Shown: piece by piece, positions 45,341 to 55,794 of the stretch
Layout of the letters: each line of letters starts with the position of its first letter
Numbering within the stretch: position 1 is the stretch's first letter
NCBI GenBank assembly: GCA_029876055.1
Contig: CM056876.1
Span: 1,364,001-1,428,000, forward strand
DNA from: Madurella fahalii
Taxonomy: Eukaryota > Ascomycota > Sordariomycetes > Sordariales
Direction: 5' to 3'
DNA length: 64,000 bases
Notes under the pieces: generated by a model
Told to the model about the DNA's origin: nothing
What the model saw: the letters and a program-made list of their open reading frames with translations, nothing else
Database searches by the model: none
Position numbers and translations under genes: made by a program

Positions 45341-47021
45341 ATGGTCAAACTCATAGAACTACTACAGCCGCTCACTATAATACCAATTGCAATCTATGGC
45401 TTCATTGGACTGCTCGCCTTGATTCTTATCAATGCCTGTCGTCAATGTTTCTTCCGCCGCAAGACCGAACCACCGGCTGTTTTCCATTGGATACCCTATA
45501 TCGGGAATGCCGTCTCGTACGGAATGGACCCCGTCGCTTTTTTCAGCGAACACCGGGCAAAGGTATGTTATTGACGGAAAACATGCATCGACTTGTGATC
45601 CCCTTCAACTGACCAACGGCGAGTGCGGTGATATCTTCACTTTTACCCTCTTCGGCAGGAAAATAACCTGCTACCTGGGCATTGAAGGTAACGACTTCAT
45701 CCTTAACGGAAAGCTCCAGGACGTCAACGCCGAGGAGATCTACGGCCCGCTTACGACGCCGGTGTTCGGCAGCGATGTCATTTACGACTGTCCGAACTCG
45801 AAGCTCATGGAACAGAAGAAGTTTGTCAAGTTTGGACTGACGCAAAAGGCGTTGGAGTCGCATGTTCCCTTGATCGAGAAGGAAGTGCTGGATTATATTA
45901 CATTGAGCCCCGACTGGAAGGGTGCGGCGGGCGTTGTCGACGTCGCGGGCGCCATGTCTGAGATCACACTCTTCACGGCGGCGCGGACACTGCAGGGAAA
46001 GGAGGTGCGACAGAAACTGACGGCTGAGTTTGCAGAGCTGTACCATGACCTCGACATGGTGGGTGCCACAACAACGCTTTGCCCCCCAAGACTTGTTCTA
46101 ACACTCGTCACCCACCAGGGCTTTACTCCCGTCAACTTCCTCTTCCCGTGGCTACCCCTGCCCCGAAACCGCCGCCGAGATGCCGCCCACGCCAAGATGC
46201 GAGCCGTTTACGAGAGCATCATCAACCAACGCCGCAAACGAGGCCTCGAGTCGGATGCCGAATACGACATGATATCGAACCTCATGCACTCGCGCTACAA
46301 GGACGGAACACCGGTTCCCGACAAGGAGATTGCACACATGATGATTACGCTCCTCATGGGAGGCCAACACTCGTCCTCTTCAGCCAGCGCCTGGATCATG
46401 CTCCGCTTGGCTGCACACCCCAACATCGCCGAAGAGCTCTTCCAAGAGCAGGTAAAGAATCTCGGCCGAGGAGGCAAAGACGCTCTACCGCCGCTGCAGT
46501 ACTCGGACCTGGACAAACTCCCGCTTCTGCACAACGTGGTCAAGGAAACCCTTCGTCTGCACGGCTCCATTCATTCCATCCTCCGCAAAGTCAAGAACCC
46601 TCTCCCCATTCCTGGAACTCCCTACGTCGTCGGCACCGACAAGGTGCTGCTGGCCTCGCCCATGGTGACGGCCGTGAGCGACGAGTTTTTTGTCGACGCC
46701 AAGAGCTGGAACCCGCGGCGATGGGATCAAGCTATGGAGGGAGAGACCGCCGAGGATGATACTGTTGACTACGGCTACGGCGCCATGTCTAAGGGGACCA
46801 AGAGCCCGTACATCCCGTTCGGGGCTGGGCGGCATCGCTGCATTGGTGAGAAATTTGCTTATTTGAACCTGGGCGTCATTGTTGCTACCATTGTGCGCAA
46901 CTTCAAGCTCCAGACCATGGACGGAAGGGAGGGCGTTGTGCCGCCGACCGATCACACATCCATGTTTGCACGTCCGCCCCAGCCTTCGTTTGTTCGTTGG
47001 ACCCGACGGGAGGGCAGCTGA
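45341..47021 (+). CDS. CYP51A: Sterol 14-alpha-demethylase, CYP51A-like
   Basis: Exons 45341-45562, 45624-46058 and 46119-47021 with introns of 61 and 60 nt give 519 residues; the 60-nt intron is in frame and does not break the open frame. N-terminal membrane anchor (about 13-32). CYP51 marks: YGMDPVAFFSEHRAK, FILNGKLQDVNAEEIY (Tyr about 114, the position altered in azole resistance of other fungi), LMEQKKFVKFGLTQ, GGQHSSSSASAW in the I helix, ETLR, and the haem loop FGAGRHRCIG with Cys about 460. It removes the 14-alpha-methyl of lanosterol or eburicol in the ER for ergosterol synthesis and is the azole target. Segments such as VPLIEKEVLDY and FTPVNFLFPWLPLP are closer, from memory, to the CYP51A paralogue than to CYP51B. 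The I-helix has GGQH where AGQH is usual. Confidence 0.93.
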
Positions 47022-49848
47022 GGTGCATGTCATTGCCTATGGTCATTTCGCGGCCGGCTTGATGCGGCAGACAGCCGGCAGATAACCATGGCCAAAAAGG
47101 GGGAAGAAGAAGACGGCGATGTACCAAACGAGCTTGGAAAGCGGTAGGCACGGGCTTTTCCACCACTGTGGGCAGATTGGCGGATACCATCCTATCTCAG
47201 CTTTGGTCCGGCAGACCAGGCGCTTTACACAAATGCTTAACAACATCATGTCTGACATATGTATAGATGCTTGGTAGGGATGGAGGGTTCTTAGTTTGTG
47301 ATGTTGTTAGCCCTTGACATTTGCGCCCTGCGCTGGCAATGTAAACTTGAATGGTACCATCATGTTGCCGTCTAGACATTAGCGTAACTTGCTAGCCCAC
47401 TGTGACATTTTGACTGGGTGTCATCATATCACCATCCAGACTAGGGTTGGGCAGGGAGGTCACATAATGACAAGACCCCCTCCCCCGCCCCCTCCCCTCA
47501 CCTCTTCCTTCTGTTGGTGGGATTATATCTCAGTCCCACCTAGGATCCCCGAGCCATGCACAAGATTGGGGTTTACTAGCTTTAGGTCATACCTGAACAG
47601 CATCTTGGAAGGACAGCAAGCCATCTCAAGGTATGCGCAGCGAAGCAAATTCAGGGTAAGCGTGGTGTGGCATGAGAATGGCATCAGGGCTGTGGACCAG
47701 GAGGGAGTGGAGTTTACTTGCGGCCAATATAGGTCCATTATCCAAGTGAGAAGGGCCGACTGGCTCCTTGATATTCTGACACTCGAGGTCTAGCTAGAGC
47801 TTCGGCTTTTGACATCATGAGTTCATGAAAGTAGCAGATGTTGTGTGTGACCGTCCACGCCCTACTGTAAACTTCTGTCTACTCGCCGACAACCGGTTCC
47901 TCACTGCAGCCTCGACAAGTGCTGTGGGCATACTCCCTCTGGTACCCAATCGCCGTCTAACTCACATCCATGTAACACGCGCGGGAAACTCTGCGATCCA
48001 GGCGGGTGAATACGTAGAGCCTCATTGATGACGGCCTGTAGATACGACAGCATGGCCGATGTAGCATCAGTCTCGTGATAATGATATGAGTTTGAGTACA
48101 TCATGTACGACTTTGGGGATAGCATGCGTCACTATGACCTGGACTCTCCAATGAAACCCTCGAGCCAACTTTGTCTTCATGCGGGCCCCCCGACGACTGG
48201 GCCCGGTGAGCACCTCCTACCCCGAGGGCTATAGGTTTCTATTGGCGGTGATCTGACCCGGTGTGGCTTCTACGGCCCCTTCGGTCGCAACGCGAAAGCG
48301 GCGAATCAGCTCTTTTGGCAGGCTTTTTCCTTAACCCCGTACTCGGTACGAAGTACGCCATCGTAGATTCCGACTTGGCCTGTAGGTACATTCCAACGGC
48401 GCTCTTAGTCTGTCCGGAGCCGGGCGGTTGGTTGCACTAATTACATGCTGATTGGCCGCTTTGACAGGTTTTGATTTTCTTTTTTCCCCGGACAACAAGC
48501 ACGACTGTTGGTGCCGCTAGGCACATTAGGCCTGACACTGAAATGTGTTGGGCCGCGAGTAACGAAGTTGACGATTTGATATTTAACTTTCACGTCTAAA
48601 GTTCGTGTGAGCGGCGCCTCGTCCTACGGAAGGTAACGCGTCGCGAGCTGTTAAAAAGATGGCTTTCTCACGCTGCACGTTGAAAGAAGCTGTCGTCTCG
48701 TGCAAATTTTTTGGTAACTGGCGCGTATACTCCAGTGCGAGTGATCCAGCCTTCTCGGGAGACAATCCGTCACTAAACTTAAAAGGCTTGTAATAAATAA
48801 TTGTCGGAGGAGGAAGGTATGTGCAAACGGCTTCCCGTATCCCCGTCACGGGTGATGATGGCGCTTAAGTCGCTAAGTACGGACGGCCTAATACTACATG
48901 TGGCATCCCAGTCCGATGCGCAGGTCAGCCCTCGGACGCGAGCGATGCGAAGCCTCCGAAGCCCAATGCACTTATTTCACGGACAAGGGAAAGAAGCGGC
49001 ATCGGAACTTCGCACCACCAACAGGCGAGTCGGCGGTACCAGTCATGGCTGCCCGAGAGCCCAGACAAGCCGCACGTTGACTTCACGCCGTTTTCTGATG
49101 CCAACTTTTATAACAAGAACCGGGGATGGTGCTTCCTTCATGGCTGATACCGAACCGTGATCGACCATGTTCCAAGGGTTGACGCCAGACAACGCGTCTG
49201 CCTTGGACAGCCAGTTCAGACCAGCCAACAGCATGTTGGCATAGCATAACCTCCCGGCCCGGTCCCGACCCCACGCACAGGCCGACGGCCAAGTTCAGTC
49301 ATAAGACGAGACACAAGCCCCAGCCAAGAACAGGATGTTGCTACTGCTGCTTGTCAACCAGGTGGTTGCCTTGTTTGCACACATGGTTTCAGTTTGCCAC
49401 AGCCTCACTCCGGCCGCTGGCAGCAAGAGTACGGGCCTGCGAGCCCGTCTTTGCCATCTCCGTAGGGTAGTTGATACGAGGTTAAATGGACAGCCGAGAA
49501 CAGCGCGGTGCTCTGGTGACCGCACAGCAACATTTGGGACTTCTTAAAGATCAAGCAACATTCCTACATTGAACTCACCGGTGAAGATCGACGGCCTTGA
49601 ATCTACCGCAAGACGCTGAGCCTGATCAGCTACTGGCCAACAGTCACTACCAAGAATCATAGCATAGGTACAGAGGTCATTCTTTGCAAGCCGGCAGAAG
49701 ACGTGCGTCTATGTTGTATCTGGCCTAAGTAACGTCCCAAGATCCCGTCTTGCCTAGGAATCCTCCCAGATTCCCCAACTCACTCCAATAAACCCCACCC
49801 CTACACCAGGAAGAGTCGGAATGAAATAAGTGATAATGGATCGTATCA
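47022..49848. other. Gene-poor stretch with a P450 fragment
   Basis: About 2.8 kb downstream of CYP51. Only the P450 fragment at 47901-48125 is recognisable. Other open frames (for example plus 47389-47793) are not recognised. Confidence 0.45.
47901..48125 (-). pseudogene. Cytochrome P450 fragment (K-helix region)
   Basis: The minus-strand frame reads YLQAVINEALRIHPPG, then SFPRVLHG and DGDWVPEG. This is the K-helix (EALR) and the following strand of a class of fungal P450s. No I helix or haem loop was found nearby in any frame. It is unlike the adjacent CYP51, so it is a remnant of a different P450. Confidence 0.6.
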
Positions 49849-51450
49849 TCAGAGTGAGGATGCAGTATTGTTGGAGATGATCTCTACCGGAAATGAGAAT
49901 AACTGGCTTGTGATCCTCTCGTAAAAGGAGACGGTGAAGCCGATTGCCTCGCCCAGCGCCAACAGGCCAAGATTCCGAAAGATGGAAGGCGGCAGCCCGT
50001 AAGAACCCAGGACGAGACAGGCGGCAGGGAAGACGATAAACGGCCACCAGCTCTGCGTCGTGACCGTAGTGAAGAAGGACTGGTTTAGCGATGATGCGGC
50101 AGCAGCTGTATCTTCGAGCGCGTCCAGGATCTCGTTTGTGATATTGCTCGCCTGCTTGAGCATGCTAGAGTGATCGTCGAGTTTGGTGGACAGTGTCTCG
50201 GTGGTCGTTAGCAGCCGGTCCATTCCGTGCTCAAGAGTGTCTTGGCGTTGCGCGAGCATCGCGGCATAATTGCTCGACAGGTGCTTGGGACGCGTTAGCG
50301 GTATAGAGCCACGTATAAGGATCGTCCAGGGATGACTCACTATTTGCTGCTGCAGAGAGTTGGAAGACGCAATGGCTGTCGAGACCACCGCCATCAAGGC
50401 TCCCATGTCATCTTCAGCTCTCTTCGATGCTCGCTGGAGCGACTGCTCATGGGCAAAGGCCAGTTGAGAGTTGCTCTCAAGGACGTTTGTGAGCAAGACG
50501 CCCAGGAGACGCTGCAGGTTTTCGGCATGTTGTAAACCATCGTGGACCGATTCGGAAGACCTTCTCATCGCAAAATCCAGATCGTGCGATAGATAGCTTA
50601 CTGCTTTGGTGATCTTGTCCTTCAACTGATCGATCCGTGGCGCCAGTTGCTCAAGTTTCTCGACCGACTGCCTCGCACGGTTGTCGAGTTCATCCATCCG
50701 TTTCTGCAGCTCGGCTTCGACGCCATCAGTCAGTTGCGCAATGACTCGTGTAAGTCGCTGATAAAGCAGAATGTTTTGAGCTGTGATACGGTCAGTTATA
50801 ACCCGGGAGCAAACCGACGGGGCACCCACCTTTTTCGTTATCTGCTCGGGCAGCCTCGCAGAACCGCAGCGCCTTGTGACGGTAGCTAACCCAAGTACTC
50901 CACGCTGCGTCCGATGCCGCAAGTGCTGAGAGACAGAGCCCGATCTCTCTTGGGCTCACATGCAACTGGGGCTCACTCCTGATGGCAATCTGGCTGAGCG
51001 AGGGCTCGCGGAATTTCGCGCACTCGGCCGGTATCTTGAAACTGCCTCGCTCAAGGTCGCAAATTGCCAGGCTAGCGGCGTACGAGTCGACAAAGTCCCG
51101 GACCTGCTGACCGCTGTCGGTGAGGATCGTAGCTTCGTCCTTGCCGTCGACCAGCTGGCAGTTGTTCACCAAGAGCCGGGCGGCTACGCGATGGCAGAGG
51201 GGCTCCGACTCGAGTTCTTGTAGCTCGCTGAGAGCGACGGCAAAGATATTTGGCAGGCGGGATTCTTGCAAGAGTCCGGAGGGCTTGTCCGAGTTTGGCG
51301 CAACTGCTTAACGGTATTAGCGCGGTCTTGTTCTGGGGGGGGACTCAACTGACACTCCGCAGCAGTCCTCCTGCCGGTAACCCAAGAGAAACCGTAGATG
51401 CATTGCACCAGAAGGGCCAGGACGAGTATGTGGGCCTGCATATTTGTCAT
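49849..51450 (-). CDS. KAR5: Kar5/Tht1-like nuclear fusion protein
   Basis: Minus-strand exons 51450-51354, 51303-50830, 50780-50341 and 50283-49849 with introns of 50, 49 and 57 nt give 481 residues. The start encodes a signal peptide (MTNMQAHILVLALLVQCIYG). Next come the conserved cysteine-containing segments of the Tht1/Kar5 family (PF04163): ALSELQELESEPLCHRVA, LLVNNCQLVDGKDEAT, SYAASLAICDLERGSF, then WSTWVSYRHKALRFCEAA. A long coiled-coil follows (about 190-340), and the C-terminus has hydrophobic segments (WWPFIVFPAACLVLGSYG and LGLLALGEAIGF). Kar5 acts at the nuclear envelope/ER in nuclear membrane fusion during karyogamy. The family name is recognised from pattern; no partner is encoded nearby. 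Confidence 0.78.
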
Positions 51451-52365
51451 GGCGGGTTGGGGATGCTGAGCGATGTGCGACTAAGGTTGTGTTGGCGGGA
51501 AAGATGAAGAGTGAGAGAAGAGAGCGTCGAGTGTTGCAGTCAAGAGATTTAATACTCGGAAGGTGGTGGGTGTGATGAAAAGCAGAATGGCGATCGCCGA
51601 CCTCGCGGTTATTGAAGAGTAAAATGGAAGGCGCAAGCGTGGGAAGTGGACGACATCACGGTCATCGTGATAGTATAGGAAAGAGCCTCTCGCACTGCGG
51701 AGACAAAACCGCGTTGGCGGCGAGAATTTGGAGATGGTTGTGTCGTGCAGCAAATATGGTGTCGCAGCTCTCCTAACCGGACTACTGAAAAAAAATCGAA
51801 CCGCCGAAGTAGTTGCAGGACCATCGGTGGGAAATGACGGGTGCGCAGGAGTTGACTGGAGTTTCATCTGAATTCTTAGCGAGTCACAGAGATTCAAGTG
51901 CCAATTTGGAGATCAAAAAAGGGCTGATTCTTATTCGGAACTCTGGACCAGAACCATCAATAAGATGAGATGCTGTTTTGCATGACTGTGCGTGAAGTTG
52001 TTTGCTACTGAGTTACGGGGAGTTCATTAGCTGTCTTTCACAGAACCAGCAAAAAGCCTTGTTGTATAAAGAAGAAGCCCTGGTAGTAATTATGCAGAAA
52101 TGAAGGCATTCAAACCCTCACGCTGGGAGAGACTCTACTTCGTGATATTGCACCCGTGGTGTTTTAGTGCCAGGTGCGTTCAGGGTTGTGAATGAAACCA
52201 TGCGACCCTTGATAGGCTGACTAAGAAAGTGGACCCACAAATGAACCAATCAATCGCTGCTCTGCGAACGGCCGACTTTTTTGACGGAGTGAAGCAGCAG
52301 CAATCACATCCAGACCCGACCTCCGCGCGTCGCGAATCCGCAGGTCCGCTGCGCAATTGCTCACG
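51451..52365. promoter_or_regulatory. Divergent promoter region of KAR5 and the uL6m gene
   Basis: About 0.9 kb. A CCAAT box is present at 52246-52250, about 116 bp before the ribosomal protein gene. A minus-strand frame of 138 codons (51481-51897) has no recognisable content. Confidence 0.45.
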
Positions 52366-53275
52366 ATGTTCGCACCAAGAACAGGGAGGCGAGCCCTTGA
52401 GAGGGCACTTGCATCCGCCTCTCCCTCCTCAACGGTCACATTGCCGAGCTTCCTCGTGCCAGCCTTCCAGACGACGACACCCGTTGCTGCGTGCCGGCGA
52501 AACTTCTCGGCGACGACATACCGGCCCTCCAAGCTCGGGAGGACGCCCATCTCCATCCCGCCGGGCGTGGAGCTCACGATCAGCGAGCCGTATGTAAAGA
52601 AGGACATGACCGACTGGCGGCGGATCCCAAAGAGGACAGTGACAGTGACAGGACCTTTGGGTAGGTGATGGTTGTTGAGGGGCGGGATTGAGGACGGGGG
52701 AGGCTGACTGATCTCTTTACAGGGACGCTTAACCTCGAGATACCCGACTACATGAACATCGACCATGACGTGGCGGCGAGGAGAGTGAAGATGAGCGTCA
52801 AGGACCGGGAGGAAAGGCACCAGAGAGAGATGTGGGGTACGGCGCCGTCGTAAACCAACGAGAGTCTAGTTGGTATTCCCAAACGGCTGACATGAGATTC
52901 TCCGCAGGAACCACATGGTCGTACCTCAACAATCACATTATGGGCGTATCAGAAGGACACACGGCCGTCCTACGACTGGTTGGTATTGGTTTCAGAGCTA
53001 CGGTCGAGCCGCGCCCGGCACAGGAAGAATACCCCGGGCAGCAGTTTGTCTGCCTGAAGCTGGGTTTCTCGCACCCGGTCGAGATGGGCCTTCCCAAGGG
53101 CATGAAGGCCAGCGCCCCACAGCCCACGAGGCTGCTCCTCGAGGGCACGGACAAGCACCAGATCATGCAATTCGCCGCCAATATCCGCAAGTGGAGGGTA
53201 CCGGAGCCATACAAGGGCAAGGGCATCTTCATCAATGACGAGACGATCAAGCTGAAGCAGAAGAAGATCAAATAG
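52366..53275 (+). CDS. MRPL6: Mitochondrial large-subunit ribosomal protein uL6m
   Basis: Exons 52366-52660, 52723-52836 and 52908-53275 with introns of 62 and 71 nt give 258 residues. The first ATG (52366) begins a presequence rich in Arg/Ser/Ala that ends near RRNFSATTYRPS. The mature part starts with LGRTPISIPPGVELTI and shows the L6 fold (PF00347): VTVTGPLGTLNLEIPDY, GTTWSYLNNHIMGVSEGH, LRLVGIGFRATVE, FVCLKLGFSHPVEMGLPKG, RKWRVPEPYKGKGI. uL6 sits at the base of the L7/L12 stalk near the factor-binding site. This copy is for mitochondrial ribosomes by its presequence and yeast MRPL6-like ending. Confidence 0.93.
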
Positions 53276-53396
53276 AGGCGCTATGGGTGTGCCGTTGTAC
53301 ATCTAGCAGTAGTATTTTTTTGTCACGGCGTGCCCTTGTGGCTGCGCCCGTGCCATGAATATGTATATTATCGGGCGTTTCCCCAGCGGGGCGTGT

Positions 53397-54464
53397 CTAT
53401 TTCAGCCCAAGGACCTGCTGAACAACCTCGAGAACCTGCCCATGGACCGCCTTGGGCGCTGCAATCACGCCGCTGTTGCTCGCCAGCGTTCTGCCGACGC
53501 TAAAGTCAAGTCGGGCTCCCTTGGTATCGGTGACCTGGCCCCCTGCTTCGCGGACAATCAAGTCACCCGCTGCGTGGTCCCAGATCTTCTCCTGGTAGGT
53601 CTTGGATGTCGGGAGGCGGAGATAGATATCGCCAGCACCCCGGGCGATGGAGCCGTACTTGGCCTGCGAGTCCATCCGGACGCTGGGCTTCGTGATGCCC
53701 AGCTTCTGCGCGATCTGCGCAGCCTCGGACTGGTTCGAGTGGCCGGCCTCGACGCTCTCGCAGAAGCTCGCGTTCGACATCTCGGTGAGGGGCTTCATCG
53801 AGATCTTCTTGCCCTCCAGCAGACCTCCCTTAGAGAGCGGCCTGCTCGTGGCCCCCTGGCCAACCACGGCCGAGAAGAGGACGCCGCGCCCCTCGTCATC
53901 CGTCTGATTGGCGCCGATGTCGGCCGTAAGGGGAGCGGAGTCGTCGACCGGCAGGTTCGGGCACCCGAGCACGCCCACCTTGACATCCCCGTCCTCCAGC
54001 AGCCCCAGGCACACGGCGTACTGCCCACCCCGCAGGAAGCCCTTTGTGCCGTCGATGGGGTCAATCGTCCATATCCTGCCGCGGGCGCCGCCCTTGCTCT
54101 GGCCCTGGTCGAGCAGGTCCAGCATGACGTCGGCATCGGGAATGCTGCCGCCGAGCAGGCCCTCGGCGGCAACGTCGTCGAGCTTGGTGCTCCGGACCAG
54201 CTCCCAAATCTGCTCGCGCAGGGCTGAGTCGGTGCGCAGCTGGGCCGACTCCTCCTCGGCGACGATCTCGTCGTGCGGGAAGTTGGCCCTGAGCGCACTG
54301 ATGATGAGGGCCTGCGCGCCAAAGTCGCCGATGGTCACGGGCGACTTGTCGTCCTTGGAGACGGTCCCCTTGGCCTTCTCGTGGAAGACGCGCTTGGTCA
54401 GCAGCACGGCGCGCTGCACGGCCAGCTGGGCCACTTCGAGCTCCTTGGCGTAGATGGTGGTCAT
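53397..54464 (-). CDS. MET22: 3'(2'),5'-bisphosphate nucleotidase (Hal2/Met22)
   Basis: From the ATG at 54464 the protein has 355 residues, about the length of yeast Hal2 (357). Inositol-monophosphatase fold (PF00459) with the Mg/Li site residues EE about 70-72 and DPIDGT about 135-140, and the second motif WDHAAGDLIVREAGG near the C-terminus. It removes the 3'-phosphate of PAP made in sulfate assimilation, which otherwise inhibits RNA processing; the enzyme is a target of lithium and sodium. The frame is open further upstream to another ATG at 54647, which would add 61 residues including a hydrophobic stretch (LSLLSLLVLILAILF); this extension is optional and I prefer the shorter start. No intron. 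Confidence 0.93.
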   Translation of the reverse strand: MTTIYAKELEVAQLAVQRAVLLTKRVFHEKAKGTVSKDDKSPVTIGDFGAQALIISALRANFPHDEIVAEEESAQLRTDSALREQIWELVRSTKLDDVAAEGLLGGSIPDADVMLDLLDQGQSKGGARGRIWTIDPIDGTKGFLRGGQYAVCLGLLEDGDVKVGVLGCPNLPVDDSAPLTADIGANQTDDEGRGVLFSAVVGQGATSRPLSKGGLLEGKKISMKPLTEMSNASFCESVEAGHSNQSEAAQIAQKLGITKPSVRMDSQAKYGSIARGAGDIYLRLPTSKTYQEKIWDHAAGDLIVREAGGQVTDTKGARLDFSVGRTLASNSGVIAAPKAVHGQVLEVVQQVLGLK

Positions 54465-55254
54465 GGCGGGGAAGGAGAGGGAGGTCTGGCGGCGAGTGAG
54501 ATGGCCTGCGATGAGACTGACGCGGGGTAGGATGGAGGGGCTCGAGAAGAGGATCGCCAGGATCAGGACGAGCAAAGAGAGCAGCGAGAGAGGATGACAA
54601 TATAACGGCCTGCGTTTGGGCTGCGGTGTGCGGTTTGTCAAATGCATTCAGCAACCTAATACGACTTAATCGCTCAGGGTTACTCTCTGTTTATTAAGCA
54701 ACTCTGCACTTTCTTTGGTTGCTCTCTCTCCGAGTTCCCCGCATCTGGCAGCTGTGACGTACTTTGTGGGGTGTTAAAGCCCAACACTAAAGCAGTGGCG
54801 GTTTGCGACAGAATTTACGGACACCGTGAACGGACCGTTGCTGAAGCTGGATAAGATTGTTTGGGTTTATCGACGGAAGTGGTTTTCCATCATCCAGCTT
54901 TGCCAGATCTTGCAGTATCTGACTCTTGAGTGGTTGCCAGCGGAAAAGCCGGAGTTTCAAGAGGACCCACTTCTATGTTGAGTGTCCCCATGAGAACGGG
55001 CAGTCCGTCAGACATACACACCCCATTCGTACATAATCGTCCCCATCAAGCGGATTGCGGTTTGATTCGAACGCGGTTGAGGACAGCACAGCCGCACCGA
55101 GGTGGGTGATTCTCACATGTGTTGGCCTTCAGAATGTAGAACTTTCTGTCTATGGGCTGTATGTTTTCCTAGGATCTACCACAGTAGATCAGCGGGCGCC
55201 TCGCAGCCTGCCCTGGCACCAGATTCCTGAGCAGTTCGCCAGTCACCATCGCAA
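54465..55254. other. Intergenic
   Basis: About 0.8 kb, including the possible N-terminal extension of the nucleotidase (to 54647). No other gene is seen. Confidence 0.4.
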
Positions 55255-55605
55255 ATGAGGCAGGCTCCCTCCTCTTCTTTGCTGCATATCAAGCAAATCA
55301 AGCGCCAGCCCAGCATTTTATTCCCCAGCCAAGTCTCTCCCAGTCTGCCTGGGCATCATGGCGCCCACGCCGCCACTGGAGGTATGGTGTTGGCAGACGT
55401 GCAGCGCATCCTTGCCTGCTGGCGCAACATTGGGCTTGGTGTGGGGCTTGGGCTGGGAATTCTGGTCCTCATCGCCGTTGCCGGGGTCGCTTACCTGCTT
55501 TGGCGGCGGCAAAGTGCGTCTGGTATTGGGCGGGGGTCATCGGATAACAGCGTTAAACCTGGGACGGGGCTGGCCGAGAATCATCATAGCGTTCCGACTT
55601 TCTAG
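55255..55605 (+). CDS. Small possible single-pass membrane protein
   Basis: An open frame of 116 codons; an internal ATG gives a 73-residue form beginning MVLADVQRILACWR. It has one strong hydrophobic helix (GLGVGLGLGILVLIAVAGVA) followed by LLWRRQ, the positive-inside pattern of a single-pass membrane protein, and a short polar tail. No family is recognised and there is no neighbour-based clue. The clean hydrophobic helix and the stop-anchor pattern favour a real gene, but its size makes chance possible. Confidence 0.35.
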   Translation: MRQAPSSSLLHIKQIKRQPSILFPSQVSPSLPGHHGAHAATGGMVLADVQRILACWRNIGLGVGLGLGILVLIAVAGVAYLLWRRQSASGIGRGSSDNSVKPGTGLAENHHSVPTF

Positions 55606-55794
55606 ATGATTAACTCTGGAGACAGAACCCCCAGTCAGCCCGGTTACACGCCAAATATATGAGAGAGGATAGTTGTGGGATTGTGGAAGTGGGTTGGTGT
55701 CGGGATTTCCTTGGTCTCTCGATAGAGAGCGCGGCAGGGATGCAAAAGATCAATAGATGTATAACTAAACAACACACTCCATCCTACCCCTCGC

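Noticed and set aside
53355..54227. Plus-strand frame of 290 codons
   Set aside because: Antisense to the Hal2 nucleotidase, which has clear motifs.
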